DNA of 64,000 bases from Caproicibacter fermentans (GTDB taxonomy: Bacteria; Bacillota; Clostridia; Oscillospirales; Acutalibacteraceae). Positions 7,644-15,872 of the stretch are shown in pieces. Positions within the stretch are counted from its first letter, which is position 1. The number at the start of each line of letters is the position of its first letter. The notes below the pieces were generated by a model. The model did no database searches and had not been told where the DNA came from. It saw only the letters and a program-made list of their open reading frames with translations. The translations under genes and the position numbers were made by a program. The DNA is taken from assembly GCF_009746625.1 (NCBI RefSeq), contig NZ_VWXL01000100.1:62001-126000 (forward strand), in the 5' to 3' direction.

Positions 7644-8314
7644 GGCGCGACCGCCTTGGCGTCCGACAGATCCCTCCCGTTTCTGCGGTAAACGGAAAGC
7701 TCCGGCGGAATATGGGAGGCGTCGTTCATTTTGACGACCTTCGCCCTCAGCTCGTCGTCAAAGTCAACCACGCTGACGGCCGTGTTGTCGCACCAGCCGA
7801 TCTCCCCGACCCGGTCGACCGGCCAGCCCAAAGCATGGCACAACAGGTTCCGGATCGCGCATCCGTGGGAAACGACACAGACGGTTTTTCCCAGATTAGC
7901 CCCGGCGATTTCCAACGCGGCCGTCCACATGCGGTCGTAAACCTCCCGCATCGACTCTCCGCCCTCCGCATGGAACTTTCCGGGAAATTCGTTCCAAACG
8001 GCAACCATCGGGGAATCCTCGCGCTCAATTTCCGCCCAGGAACGCCCTTCCCAGACTCCGACGTCGATTTCCGAAAGGCGCTTATCCACCTGAATCGGAA
8101 GATTGTGGTAGCGGTTGATTGCCTGCGCCGTCTTGAACGCGCGCTTGAGCGGGCTGGAATATATGGCGTCAAACGGCTCGTTGCGCAGGCGCATGGAAAC
8201 CAGCTCCAGCTGAACCGCGCTGTTTCCGCTGACGTCGCAGTCCGTGCGCCCCTGAAGAACGCCCTTTGTGTTCCCCTCCGCCTCGCAGTGGCGGACGAAT
8301 ACCAATCTTGTCAA
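7640..8314 (-). CDS. Histidine phosphatase family protein (phosphoglycerate mutase-like)
   Basis: A 224-residue member of the histidine phosphatase superfamily. The catalytic motif is RHCEAEGN at residues 8-15, where most members have RHG; the second catalytic His is in VVSHGCAIRN near 149. The IYSSPLKRAFKTAQ and IDVGVWEGRSW segments are typical. The substrate is unknown; relatives act on phosphosugars, cobalamin precursors or nucleotides. TTG start at 8314 overlaps the stop of the Cys-rich gene, with GGAGGG nine bases upstream. Confidence 0.88.
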   Translation of the reverse strand: MTRLVFVRHCEAEGNTKGVLQGRTDCDVSGNSAVQLELVSMRLRNEPFDAIYSSPLKRAFKTAQAINRYHNLPIQVDKRLSEIDVGVWEGRSWAEIEREDSPMVAVWNEFPGKFHAEGGESMREVYDRMWTAALEIAGANLGKTVCVVSHGCAIRNLLCHALGWPVDRVGEIGWCDNTAVSVVDFDDELRAKVVKMNDASHIPPELSVYRRNGRDLSDAKAVAP

Positions 8315-8457
8315 TTTAGTTTTCCCTCCGTTTTTTTCTCTCTTTCACAGTACGGCGGATTCCCCGGCCTGTGATGATGTTCTCTGCACGCCTCACAATC
8401 ACCGTGCCGTCTGCATTTGAGGCGCGGGCACGGACAGTTTTCCTTTTTCTCTACCAT
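8311..8457 (-). CDS. Small Cys-rich protein (48 aa), probable metal binder
   Basis: The product reads MVEKKENCPCPRLKCRRHGD, then CEACREHH, and PYCER near residue 36, followed by a Lys-rich tail. It has six Cys in CPC-x4-C-x5-C-x2-C-x12-C order plus several His, which suggests a small zinc or iron-sulfur knuckle. The ATG overlaps the pyrD stop (ATGGTAG) and its own stop overlaps the phosphatase TTG (TTGA), so it is locked into the operon by translational coupling. I recall similar tiny ORFs in other Clostridia but know no function. Confidence 0.75.
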   Translation of the reverse strand: MVEKKENCPCPRLKCRRHGDCEACREHHHRPGNPPYCEREKKTEGKLN

Positions 8458-9362
8458 GGCTTCACCTTCCCGGTCAGCTCCGAAACCGCCGGAATTTCAT
8501 TCTCATTCAGGTAAGCTTCCAGCCCCTCCAGAATTTTAACCGGCGCGTAGGGATCGGAAAACAGGACGGTGCCGATCTGCACGGCGGACGCACCCGCCAA
8601 CAGCATTTCCACCACATCCCGCCAGGTTGAAATGCCTCCGAGGCCCACGACCGGGATTTTCACGCGGGAGCTTGCCTGCCAGACCATCCGCAGGGCGACC
8701 GGCAGCAGCGCCGGGCCGGAAAGGCCGCCCGTGTTGTTTTTCAGAATCGGGCGGCGGGTGCGAAGGTCGATGCGCATGCCGGTCAGCGTGTTGATCATCG
8801 ACAGCGCGTCCGCTCCCGCGCCCTCGACCGCCGCCGCGATTTCCCCGATGTCGGTGACGTTCGGGGAAAGCTTAACCATCAGCGGCTTTTTGCAGTACCT
8901 GCGAACCGCCGCCGTAACCGCCGCCGCGCTTTCACACGACGTTCCGAAGGCCGCGCCGCCCTGCTTCACGTTCGGGCAGGAGATGTTCAGCTCGACCATG
9001 TCAACCTCGGCTTCCGAAAGACGTTCCGCCATTTTGCAGTACTCCTCCGGCGTGTTTCCGGCAATATTCGCGATCACCGCAGTGCCCTGTTCCCGCAGCC
9101 AAGGCAGATCCTCCCGGATAAAATGCTCGACGCCCGGGTTCTGCAGCCCGACCGAGTTCAGCATCCCGCCCGGCGTTTCGGCGATGCGCGGCGGCGGGTT
9201 GCCGGCCCGCTCCCGGAGCGTCAGGCCCTTGCAGGCGACGCCTCCAAGCGTGGAAAGCGGATAGAACTGTGCGAATTCCCTGCCGAAGCCGAATGTGCCG
9301 GAGGCCGCGATCAGCGGATTGCCGAACGTTACGCCCGCAATATTCACCTGTAAATCCGCCAT
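8451..9362 (-). CDS. pyrD: Dihydroorotate dehydrogenase (NAD+), catalytic subunit PyrDB
   Basis: Oxidises dihydroorotate to orotate in pyrimidine synthesis, using FMN and passing electrons to PyrK. The 303 residues include NPLIAASGTFGFG near 15, the active-site NISCPNVKQGG near 125 with the class 1B catalytic Cys, VKLSPNVTDI near 165 and the FMN-phosphate GLGGISTWRD near 245. ATG 9362 is seven bases after GGAGG, which itself lies in the end of pyrK. The tight pyrF-pyrK-pyrD order fits the heterotetrameric enzyme of anaerobes. Confidence 0.97.
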   Translation of the reverse strand: MADLQVNIAGVTFGNPLIAASGTFGFGREFAQFYPLSTLGGVACKGLTLRERAGNPPPRIAETPGGMLNSVGLQNPGVEHFIREDLPWLREQGTAVIANIAGNTPEEYCKMAERLSEAEVDMVELNISCPNVKQGGAAFGTSCESAAAVTAAVRRYCKKPLMVKLSPNVTDIGEIAAAVEGAGADALSMINTLTGMRIDLRTRRPILKNNTGGLSGPALLPVALRMVWQASSRVKIPVVGLGGISTWRDVVEMLLAGASAVQIGTVLFSDPYAPVKILEGLEAYLNENEIPAVSELTGKVKPW

Positions 9363-9364
9363 TT

Positions 9365-10132
9365 TCATTCCTCCCACACAACGGTTTCCGCATCAAAAAC
9401 CGGGCCGTCTTTGCACACATGCCCAAAATAATCCCCGTTTTCCCCGCGCAGCTTTACCGCACAGCCAAGGCATGCGCCGATTCCGCACGCCATGCGTTCC
9501 TCCATCGAAACATAGCACGGAACGCCGCGCTCTGCCGCAAGCTTCGCGATCGCGCGGAGCATCGGCTTCGGCCCGCAGGCAAAAACGACGTCGAACGCAA
9601 GGTCCCCGATCAGGTCCAAAACCAGCCCGCGGCGCCCGAACGAACCATCGTCGGTCGCAATGCGGGTTTCGCATCCGGTCGATTCAAAGTCGTCTTTCAG
9701 AATCACCGCGTCCCGGCTGCGGAATCCGGCGGCCAGAACCGCGTTTTTCCCGAACGGCTTCGCCGCCTCCAGCAATGGCGGAACCCCGATTCCGCCGCCG
9801 ACAAACAGCGCCCGGCGGGATGTGTCCCCCAAATCGAAACCGTTCCCAAGCGGCGCGAGCAGGTTGACCGGTTCGCCCGGATTCAGAAGGGACAGCGCCC
9901 GGGTCCCCTCGCCCCGAACCTGAAATACAAAGCGCAGCGTGCCGTTTGCGCGATCAATGCCGCAGATTGAAATGGGACGGCGCAGGGTTTTCCCCGGCAC
10001 CAGAAACTGGGCGAACTGCCCCGCGCGGGCCTTGCGCGCCGCCTCCGCGCAGGAAACGGTCAGGTCAAAAAAGCCGGGCGCGATTTCGGCCTTTTTCAGA
10101 ATTTCACAGGCTGCCGTATCATAGGATTTCAC
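9365..10132 (-). CDS. pyrK: Dihydroorotate dehydrogenase electron transfer subunit PyrK
   Basis: The FAD/[2Fe-2S] partner of PyrD that hands electrons to NAD+. The 255 residues have a ferredoxin-reductase-like fold: FAD loop RRPISICGI near 51, NAD loop LFVGGGIGVPPL near 110 and ACGPKPML near 185. The cluster ligands lie in MACGIGACLGCAVK and HVCKDGPVF near 215-240. GTG start overlapping the pyrF stop as GTGA. Confidence 0.96.
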   Translation of the reverse strand: MKSYDTAACEILKKAEIAPGFFDLTVSCAEAARKARAGQFAQFLVPGKTLRRPISICGIDRANGTLRFVFQVRGEGTRALSLLNPGEPVNLLAPLGNGFDLGDTSRRALFVGGGIGVPPLLEAAKPFGKNAVLAAGFRSRDAVILKDDFESTGCETRIATDDGSFGRRGLVLDLIGDLAFDVVFACGPKPMLRAIAKLAAERGVPCYVSMEERMACGIGACLGCAVKLRGENGDYFGHVCKDGPVFDAETVVWEE

Positions 10133-11061
10133 AGACGGATCCTCCCGATTTTCGTCAGGATCGCGTCGCGCATCTTTTCAGCTTCTTTCGCGGCGGCTTT
10201 GGCGTAGTCCTCCGGCGCCGTGTTCTGCTTCTGCCACGCGCAGAGAATGGAGCGGGATGCGTTTACCACCGCGCCGAGGCCGTTTTGCTCGAACGCGGGC
10301 GCCGCGTCCTCCGCGCCGCCGCCCTGCGCGCCGTAACCCGGCACCAGGAAAAAGGTTTTCGACAGCATCCCGCGCAGTTCCCCGAGCTGCGCCGGCCAGG
10401 TCGCACCGACCACCGCGCCGACCCCGGAGTATCCGTATTTGCCGGGCAGGGCCTCGCCCCACTCCTCACAGTACTGCCCCATCGTCTCATACAGGGGCTC
10501 GCCGCCCTCCAGCGCCTGATTCTGAATTTCGTCGGAGGAACGGTTGGAGGTCTTGACCAGCACGAAGATTCCCTTGTCCTCCGCACGGCAGACATCCAAA
10601 AGCGGAAGAATCCCGTCGGAGCCGAGGTACCCGTTCACCGTCAGCGCGTCGCCGCCGAACGCGGCCGCCGTTTCGCCCGCAACCTCTGTTTTGCCCAGGT
10701 GCGCCGCGGCGTAAGCCTGCATGGTGCTGCCGATGTCGTTGCGCTTGCCGTCCGTAATGACGAACAGCTCTTTTTCCCTTGCGTACGCGATGGTGTCGTG
10801 CAGGGCTTTCATCCCCTGCCAGCCGTACATTTCGTAATACGCGCACTGCGGCTTAACGGCCGGAACAATGGGGCACAGCGCGTCGATGATTCCCTTGTTA
10901 AATTCCAGAATCGCGGCGGCGGCCCCGTCCAGCGTTTTTCCGTACTGCCGGAACGCCTTTTCCTTTATATCACCCGGGATGTAGTCCAGTTTCGGGTCGA
11001 GCCCCGCCACCGTCGGGTTCTGCTTCTTTGCAATGGCTTCAATCAGTCGGTCCAGCGCCAT
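10129..11061 (-). CDS. pyrF: Orotidine 5'-phosphate decarboxylase, type 2
   Basis: Makes UMP from OMP. At 310 residues this is the longer type 2 form found in many Clostridia, actinobacteria and Myxococcus, not the 230-residue type 1. The catalytic signature is FVITDGKRNDIGSTMQAYA near residue 99. PTVAGLDPKLDY near 16 and FFLVPGYGAQGG near 240 complete the phosphate-binding barrel. It lies 12 bases after pyrC and overlaps pyrK by four. Confidence 0.96.
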   Translation of the reverse strand: MALDRLIEAIAKKQNPTVAGLDPKLDYIPGDIKEKAFRQYGKTLDGAAAAILEFNKGIIDALCPIVPAVKPQCAYYEMYGWQGMKALHDTIAYAREKELFVITDGKRNDIGSTMQAYAAAHLGKTEVAGETAAAFGGDALTVNGYLGSDGILPLLDVCRAEDKGIFVLVKTSNRSSDEIQNQALEGGEPLYETMGQYCEEWGEALPGKYGYSGVGAVVGATWPAQLGELRGMLSKTFFLVPGYGAQGGGAEDAAPAFEQNGLGAVVNASRSILCAWQKQNTAPEDYAKAAAKEAEKMRDAILTKIGRIRL

Positions 11062-11073
11062 GTTGGTTCCTCC

Positions 11074-12351
11074 TTACAATTCCTTTTGATAAACAATCAT
11101 TCCATTCAGGATCGTCATGATGACGCGGCCCGTCAGCTCCATACCCTTCATAACCGCATTCCGGCTCTTCCCGTGCAGTTTTGACGGGTCGACCGTCCAG
11201 CGCTCCGCGGGGTCGAACAGCACGACGTCCGCCGAAGCGCCGGGTTCCAGCGTTCCGCCCGGAATGCCGAGCAGGCGCGCCGGAGCGACTGACATTTTCC
11301 GGATCAGCTCCGGCAGGGACAGAAGCCCCGGCAGAACCAAAAACGTGATTCCTGCCGCGAGACTGGTTTCCATGCCGACCGCGCCGCTCGGGGCGCTTAG
11401 AAAATCCGCCTTCTCCCGCGGCGTGTGCGGCGCGTGATCGGTCGCGATCACATCGATCGTTCCGTCCCGCAGCCCTTCCGCCACAGCTTGGCGGTCTTCC
11501 TCCGTGCGAAGCGGCGGATTCATGCGGTAATCCGCGTCGCGCCGCAGCAGCTCCCTTTCGGTCAGAGCAAAATAATGCGGCGCGGTTTCACAGGTAACCG
11601 GAGCCCCGCGCCGCTTTGCGTCCCGAATCATCCCGACGGAGGTTTTCGTGCTGACATGGCAGATGTGCACCGGCAGACGATACGCCTCCGCCAGCGCCAG
11701 CTCGCGCGCGGTGCCGCAGTCCTCCGCGGCGGCGGGAATCCCCGGAACGCCCAGCGCGCGCGACACCTCGCCCTCGTTCAGCTTCCCGCCGCCCGCCAGC
11801 GAAAGGTCCTCGCAGTGGGAAGTGACGAAAAGGCCGAGTTTCGCCGCTTCCCGCATTGCTCCGGCCATCAGAACCGAGTCGGCGACCGGCCTGCCGTCGT
11901 CGCTGACCGCCGCGGCTCCGGCCTCTTTGAGTTCTTTCAGATCGGTCGGCTCCGCGCCCGCAAGCCCTTTGGTGATCGCGGCGGCAACATAGACGCGGGC
12001 ATCCGCTTGTTTCGCCTTATCCAGCACCCCGCGCACCGTTTCCGCGCGGTCCAGAGCGGGGCGCGTGTTTGGCATGCAGAGCAGGCTGGTGACCCCGCCC
12101 GCCGCCGCCGCGCGGCAGCCGGACAGAACATCTTCCTTTTCTGAAAACCCCGGGTCACGCAGATGGACGTGCAGGTCCACGAGGCCCGGCGCGGCGACAA
12201 GGCCGGACGCTTCGATCACCCGCGCGTCCCCGCAGTCGACCGTTCCGCCCAGCTGCGCGATTCTGCCGCCGCAGATCAGCAGGTCTCCGGTTTCATCCAT
12301 TGCGCGGGACGGGTCCACAAGCCGCGCGCCGCGAAGCAAGAGTTTTTCCAT
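11074..12351 (-). CDS. pyrC: Dihydroorotase
   Basis: Closes carbamoyl-aspartate to dihydroorotate. 425 residues of the amidohydrolase superfamily, class I: metal site LVDLHVHLRDPGFSEKED near 55, then VTSLLCMPNTRPALD near 85, the metal His of SHCED and HICHVSTK, and the catalytic Asp in IDVIATDHAPHT near 300. ATG 12351 follows GGAGG by five bases; the longer ORF upstream overlaps the ydcF gene. No aspartate carbamoyltransferase (pyrB) lies next to it. Confidence 0.96.
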   Translation of the reverse strand: MEKLLLRGARLVDPSRAMDETGDLLICGGRIAQLGGTVDCGDARVIEASGLVAAPGLVDLHVHLRDPGFSEKEDVLSGCRAAAAGGVTSLLCMPNTRPALDRAETVRGVLDKAKQADARVYVAAAITKGLAGAEPTDLKELKEAGAAAVSDDGRPVADSVLMAGAMREAAKLGLFVTSHCEDLSLAGGGKLNEGEVSRALGVPGIPAAAEDCGTARELALAEAYRLPVHICHVSTKTSVGMIRDAKRRGAPVTCETAPHYFALTERELLRRDADYRMNPPLRTEEDRQAVAEGLRDGTIDVIATDHAPHTPREKADFLSAPSGAVGMETSLAAGITFLVLPGLLSLPELIRKMSVAPARLLGIPGGTLEPGASADVVLFDPAERWTVDPSKLHGKSRNAVMKGMELTGRVIMTILNGMIVYQKEL

Positions 12352-12389
12352 GTGCACCTCCGTTTGACTGACTGGAAAAAGGGCCTGCC

Positions 12390-13154
12390 TTACGGCAGGA
12401 GCAGATAGGCGGACAGCGCCAGCAGCTCCCGCGCCCAGCAGGCCGAGAAAATATACCACGGCGTATGCGCGGGAACCGCCCACGCCGAAGCGCCGAGCCC
12501 GCGCGCAATCGAACAGGCGCGGTATTCATGATATTCGTCCGTGACGATCGCAAGCCCGCGGTTCAGACCGTTTTGACCGATGATCTTTTGTGCGTTTGAG
12601 ATATTTTCCTGCGTGGAGGTCGACCGGTCTTCCAGAAAAACGCGGGAAGCGCCGACTCCCCGGCTGACCAGACCTTCCCGGATGACTTCCGCTTCCGTGC
12701 GGTTTTCGCCGCGCCCCTGCCCGCCGCAGGCAACGCAGGCCGCGGCCGGATGCGCGTTCAGATAATTCGCCGCCGCTTCAATCCGTTCCCTCAGATCCGC
12801 GCTGGGAACGTTCCCGCTCACCTTACTGCCCAAAACCAGCACCGTCGCCGTTTCCGGCGGGGCGGAGGCCGCGCCCGAAACCATCAGGCCGGTCAGCGCC
12901 GCCGTCCACAGAAGGCCGGCGCAGAACAGAACCAGAACCGCTGTTTTCAGTTTTTTTACCGCGCGGTTTTTGCCGCATAAGGCATTGATCCTGCCGGACA
13001 AAAGCACACACGCCAAAATCAACAGACAAACCGCAATCCCTAAAATATTGCCGATATTCAGCACGTTCCAGTGGATCGGCCCGATAAACCAGACAAGCCC
13101 CAAAGCGGAAAGGATTCCAAGAACCCAAAGCGCCGCGCGCCTGAATTTTCCCAA
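12390..13154 (-). CDS. YdcF/DUF218 family membrane protein
   Basis: A protein of about 254 residues with three N-terminal membrane segments (roughly 8-25, 33-52, 70-95) and a DUF218 domain: TVLVLGSKVSG near 104, CVACGGQGRGE near 140, FLEDRSTSTQENISNA near 170 and VTDEYHEYRA near 203. Relatives (SanA, ElyC) act in envelope or vancomycin-related phenotypes, mechanism unclear. The TTG at 13154 fits the GAGGTGAT site better than the GTG at 13163. It is the first gene of the pyr operon; why is not clear. Confidence 0.8.
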   Translation of the reverse strand: MGKFRRAALWVLGILSALGLVWFIGPIHWNVLNIGNILGIAVCLLILACVLLSGRINALCGKNRAVKKLKTAVLVLFCAGLLWTAALTGLMVSGAASAPPETATVLVLGSKVSGNVPSADLRERIEAAANYLNAHPAAACVACGGQGRGENRTEAEVIREGLVSRGVGASRVFLEDRSTSTQENISNAQKIIGQNGLNRGLAIVTDEYHEYRACSIARGLGASAWAVPAHTPWYIFSACWARELLALSAYLLLP

Positions 13155-13173
13155 CGGTATCACCTCTCCGGTT

Positions 13174-13201
13174 ATTATAGCATAAAACCGTACGGGTTCA
13201 A
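13174..13201 (-). promoter_or_regulatory. Promoter of the ydcF-pyr operon
   Basis: TTGAAC (13201-13196), 16-base spacer, TATAAT (13179-13174). The leader is only about 20 nt, so no PyrR attenuator can fit between promoter and first gene. Confidence 0.7.
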
Positions 13202-13212
13202 ACAGATGCGTT

Positions 13213-13260
13213 TAAAAAAGCGCCCGCCCCAAAAGCAATCTGCTTCAAGGCGGGCCTTTT
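13213..13260 (-). terminator. Terminator of the secreted-protease operon
   Basis: Minus-strand stem GCCCGCC/GGCGGGC around a 20-base loop, followed by T6, right after the stop at 13269. Confidence 0.8.
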
Positions 13261-13268
13261 ACCGAAAG

Positions 13269-13940
13269 TTACCTCATGTACTTCGCAATGACCTCTTTAT
13301 AAATGTTTTTGTAATTGGCAGCGTCATCTTTGCCAAGGTTCAGCTCTTCATTCGACATGGAATCAACGGACGGCGCGCGCATCAAATTTCGCGTCACAAC
13401 AGGATAGCGGCCAAGTTCGTTATCAACGGGAGTGTAGTTTCCTCCGTACCACTCTTTCTTTTTAGTTTCATCCGCAAGAAAGAATAAATATTCCTTCCCT
13501 GTTTCAGACGGCAGGTAATTTCCATCATATCGAACCGTCTTACTTTGCCCCTCGTCCACGGTAAAATAATTTTCCGCGAGCGGTATGATTTCTCCTTTCG
13601 TAAAATTTCCGCGATAAACCTCTGTTATTTTTAACGATGAAACCGTAATCCCCATATAAGGTACTTTTTGCCCCGTTTGTTGCACTTCAAAGTACTGCAG
13701 CTTTTGTTTCGCATCATCCTGTAATATCCCCTTGACAATACAAGTACTTTCGTCTTCTATCTTCTTCAATGTCTGTGGAAGCGTCCCTGTTCTATCCAAC
13801 TTTTCCTGTGAATATTGAACCGTTTTGCTATGAGGCATAGAAGATATCGATTCAGATCTTGCTGTAGTAAATTGGGAGTTCACCGCACAGACTAGTAAAA
13901 GGACAAATGTCAAAATCACGCCAGTGAAAAACTTTTTCAT
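13269..13940 (-). CDS. Hypothetical secreted protein, companion of the metalloprotease
   Basis: 223 residues beginning MKKFFTGVILTFVLLLVCAVNS, a clear signal peptide or N-terminal anchor. The rest is polar and beta-rich, with ITEVYRGNFTKGEIIPLAE near 105, a pattern seen in bacterial proteins that describe transient exported domains but not diagnostic. I do not recognise the family. ATG 13940 follows GGAGG by eight bases and lies only 14 bases after the protease stop, so the two are co-translated. It shares the low GC of the protease gene. Confidence 0.75.
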   Translation of the reverse strand: MKKFFTGVILTFVLLLVCAVNSQFTTARSESISSMPHSKTVQYSQEKLDRTGTLPQTLKKIEDESTCIVKGILQDDAKQKLQYFEVQQTGQKVPYMGITVSSLKITEVYRGNFTKGEIIPLAENYFTVDEGQSKTVRYDGNYLPSETGKEYLFFLADETKKKEWYGGNYTPVDNELGRYPVVTRNLMRAPSVDSMSNEELNLGKDDAANYKNIYKEVIAKYMR

Positions 13941-13954
13941 CACAATTACCTCCT

Positions 13955-15469
13955 TCATTTGTAAAGAGCTTTCAAACTAAACACATCATGCGGCTGAATT
14001 GTATATGCTCTAAGCGGATCCCACGTTTGTCTCATAATTGCAGTATCTCCGCATGTGGGATGTGCTAGACCAAAAACATGTCCAAATTCATGTGTAATTG
14101 TTCGCAATTGGTCCTTAGAATCTTCCGTATTAAAAGATTCCGTATTTAAAAATACTATTGCAAAAGCATATGAAGAACTATCAGTTTCTACATCGTTAAT
14201 AAAGGTAAGCCTTCCACTTGAATCCTTTTTATATAATTGCGTCTGCGCCAAAACCTCGCTGCTCCCCTTATAATTGAAAGCTGTAGCTTGGATAGCGACA
14301 GGTATTTCATTATCAATTTTATTTGTATTGGTAACCTGTACATTCCCATATGAAGCCCTTGAAACATGACCATTCCACTTTTTTATTGCGGTTGTCACAT
14401 GAAGCAAGGCGTTGTCACCAGCATTGTCATTTTGAATCTCTTTAGCACCAGAAGAACAGATTTGAACATCAAGTCCATCGGGATTCTTCCACTTTCCAGC
14501 AAATGTTTCCACATCATACAAAGCGTCCACCGAACACTTGGTAGAATTATTAGACCGGTCCAAATCATTGGTTTTCTTATCCGGATCAACTTTTAACGTG
14601 AATGTATACCGTCCCGCTTTATGAAATTCAATGGATAACCGGCCTCTTTTTAAAGTTTTTGCTTCAATGTAAAACGACCGGGAATATAAAGTAGTGCCAT
14701 TGACGTCCAATTCAACCGGTACATTTTCCGCATCCAACGTCCCCCGATTAGAAAATTCAAAAGTAATTGTTTTGTCCTCCATGGTTGGGGTCACGGAAAA
14801 ACCAGCCGATACAGAATCAGCTTTCAAGGCGATGCAAGCCTTCCATTGAAAAGTGCCAACGCCCGTGTTGTTGTCGTAGTCAGATTCCTTGACATCTCTC
14901 GACTCGTTAACAACTACCTTTATTGTATGAGAACCACCTACTTTACTGTCCATATAAAAGCTGGCCGTTGCCTGCTCCCCCGGGTTCAAAGAACCGGAGG
15001 CCTTCATGGACGTCTGATACACATCGTCTACATAAAAGGTAAATACCATGCTATTTACAGAGGCCGAACCCACGTTAGCTACCTTGGAATAAAATTTAAT
15101 CGGTGTAGCGTCCTCAAACGGCTGTGACATAGCAGATTTGATAGATGTCATCTGTAAATCAGGCAGTGCGGACTGCACTCCCATCTTGTTACTGTCTTTC
15201 ACGTTTTCAAGCAATTCATCCGGTACCCGGTCCGTATTTTCTACTTTTACATCCGACACCGTGAAAGCCCCAGACAATTTCTCTGGCGCGGAATTGCTAA
15301 TTTTGGAATTTTCTATTGAAGGTACGTTTACCGTGAAGTCTCCAGACTCATAACTGTCCTTAACTGTTCCGGGAGTTGTGGAACTTTGAGCAAAGGCTGG
15401 GCCCGTCACACTAATTGCTAATAGAACTCCCAAAAAACAAGAAATTGCTTTTGTCCTAATTTTTATCAT
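13955..15469 (-). CDS. Secreted matrixin-like zinc metalloprotease with CARDB repeats
   Basis: 504 residues with a signal peptide (1-27, ending AFA). Two CARDB-like beta domains follow, about 95-205 (NVGSASVNSMVFTFYVDD, DYDNNTG) and 210-310 (EFSNRGTLDAENVPVELDVN, DRSNNST). The C-terminal catalytic domain has HEFGHVFGLAHPTCG near 465, the HExxHxxGxxH zinc motif of metzincins, and IMRQTWD as a possible Met-turn. It probably degrades extracellular protein or peptide. AT-rich codon use contrasts with both neighbours. Confidence 0.85.
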   Translation of the reverse strand: MIKIRTKAISCFLGVLLAISVTGPAFAQSSTTPGTVKDSYESGDFTVNVPSIENSKISNSAPEKLSGAFTVSDVKVENTDRVPDELLENVKDSNKMGVQSALPDLQMTSIKSAMSQPFEDATPIKFYSKVANVGSASVNSMVFTFYVDDVYQTSMKASGSLNPGEQATASFYMDSKVGGSHTIKVVVNESRDVKESDYDNNTGVGTFQWKACIALKADSVSAGFSVTPTMEDKTITFEFSNRGTLDAENVPVELDVNGTTLYSRSFYIEAKTLKRGRLSIEFHKAGRYTFTLKVDPDKKTNDLDRSNNSTKCSVDALYDVETFAGKWKNPDGLDVQICSSGAKEIQNDNAGDNALLHVTTAIKKWNGHVSRASYGNVQVTNTNKIDNEIPVAIQATAFNYKGSSEVLAQTQLYKKDSSGRLTFINDVETDSSSYAFAIVFLNTESFNTEDSKDQLRTITHEFGHVFGLAHPTCGDTAIMRQTWDPLRAYTIQPHDVFSLKALYK

Positions 15470-15796
15470 AGTTTTTCCTCACTTTCCGCTCATCTTCATT
15501 TTCAATACTGATTTTCATTTTTTCTTACTGCATTGGTATCGCCTTCCTCTTTAAAATATTTCATTAATGTAACAATCGAAGAGGGCGTTTTGTTACAGAA
15601 ATTTTCGGGATTTTTTTATTTTGTAAGATTTATATAAATTATCTCTGATTATTCAGGATAAAATACGTCAGGATTTTCCTGTAAAGGGGAATCCCTTACA
15701 ACACCAAAAGATCCGCGAAACAGACCGATCAACTCAAGCCTTAACAAATAACGGCATCGTATGAAAAAATATCACTTTAGCAATGCAATTCGCTGC
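15470..15796. other. AT-rich intergenic region between protease and serC
   Basis: No gene seen. It carries the unassigned promoter region of the protease (minus strand) and a 20-codon minus-strand ORF that runs into the protease start; this is probably chance. Low GC continues up to about 15.85 kb, marking the edge of the AT-rich segment. Confidence 0.4.
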
Positions 15797-15825
15797 TTGC
15801 GTTTTCCAGCAAGCCGCATTATAAT
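15797..15825 (+). promoter_or_regulatory. Promoter of serC-serA
   Basis: TTGCGT (15797-15802), 17-base spacer, TATAAT (15820-15825). The -35 element lies in the small inverted repeat GCTTGC-gttttcca-GCAAGC, which could be an operator. Confidence 0.75.
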
Positions 15826-15872
15826 TAATAATTATTGGTTAGGCTGAAAAAACATTAAATTGGAGGTTCATC

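Noticed and set aside
9946-11184. 412-codon plus-strand ORF, Arg-rich
   Set aside because: Antisense of pyrF and its flanks; high-GC shadow frame.
13154-13201. PyrR-type attenuator ahead of the pyr operon
   Set aside because: Promoter and first start codon are about 20 nt apart; no room for the leader and no terminator hairpin seen. No carAB or pyrB is present to support classical control.
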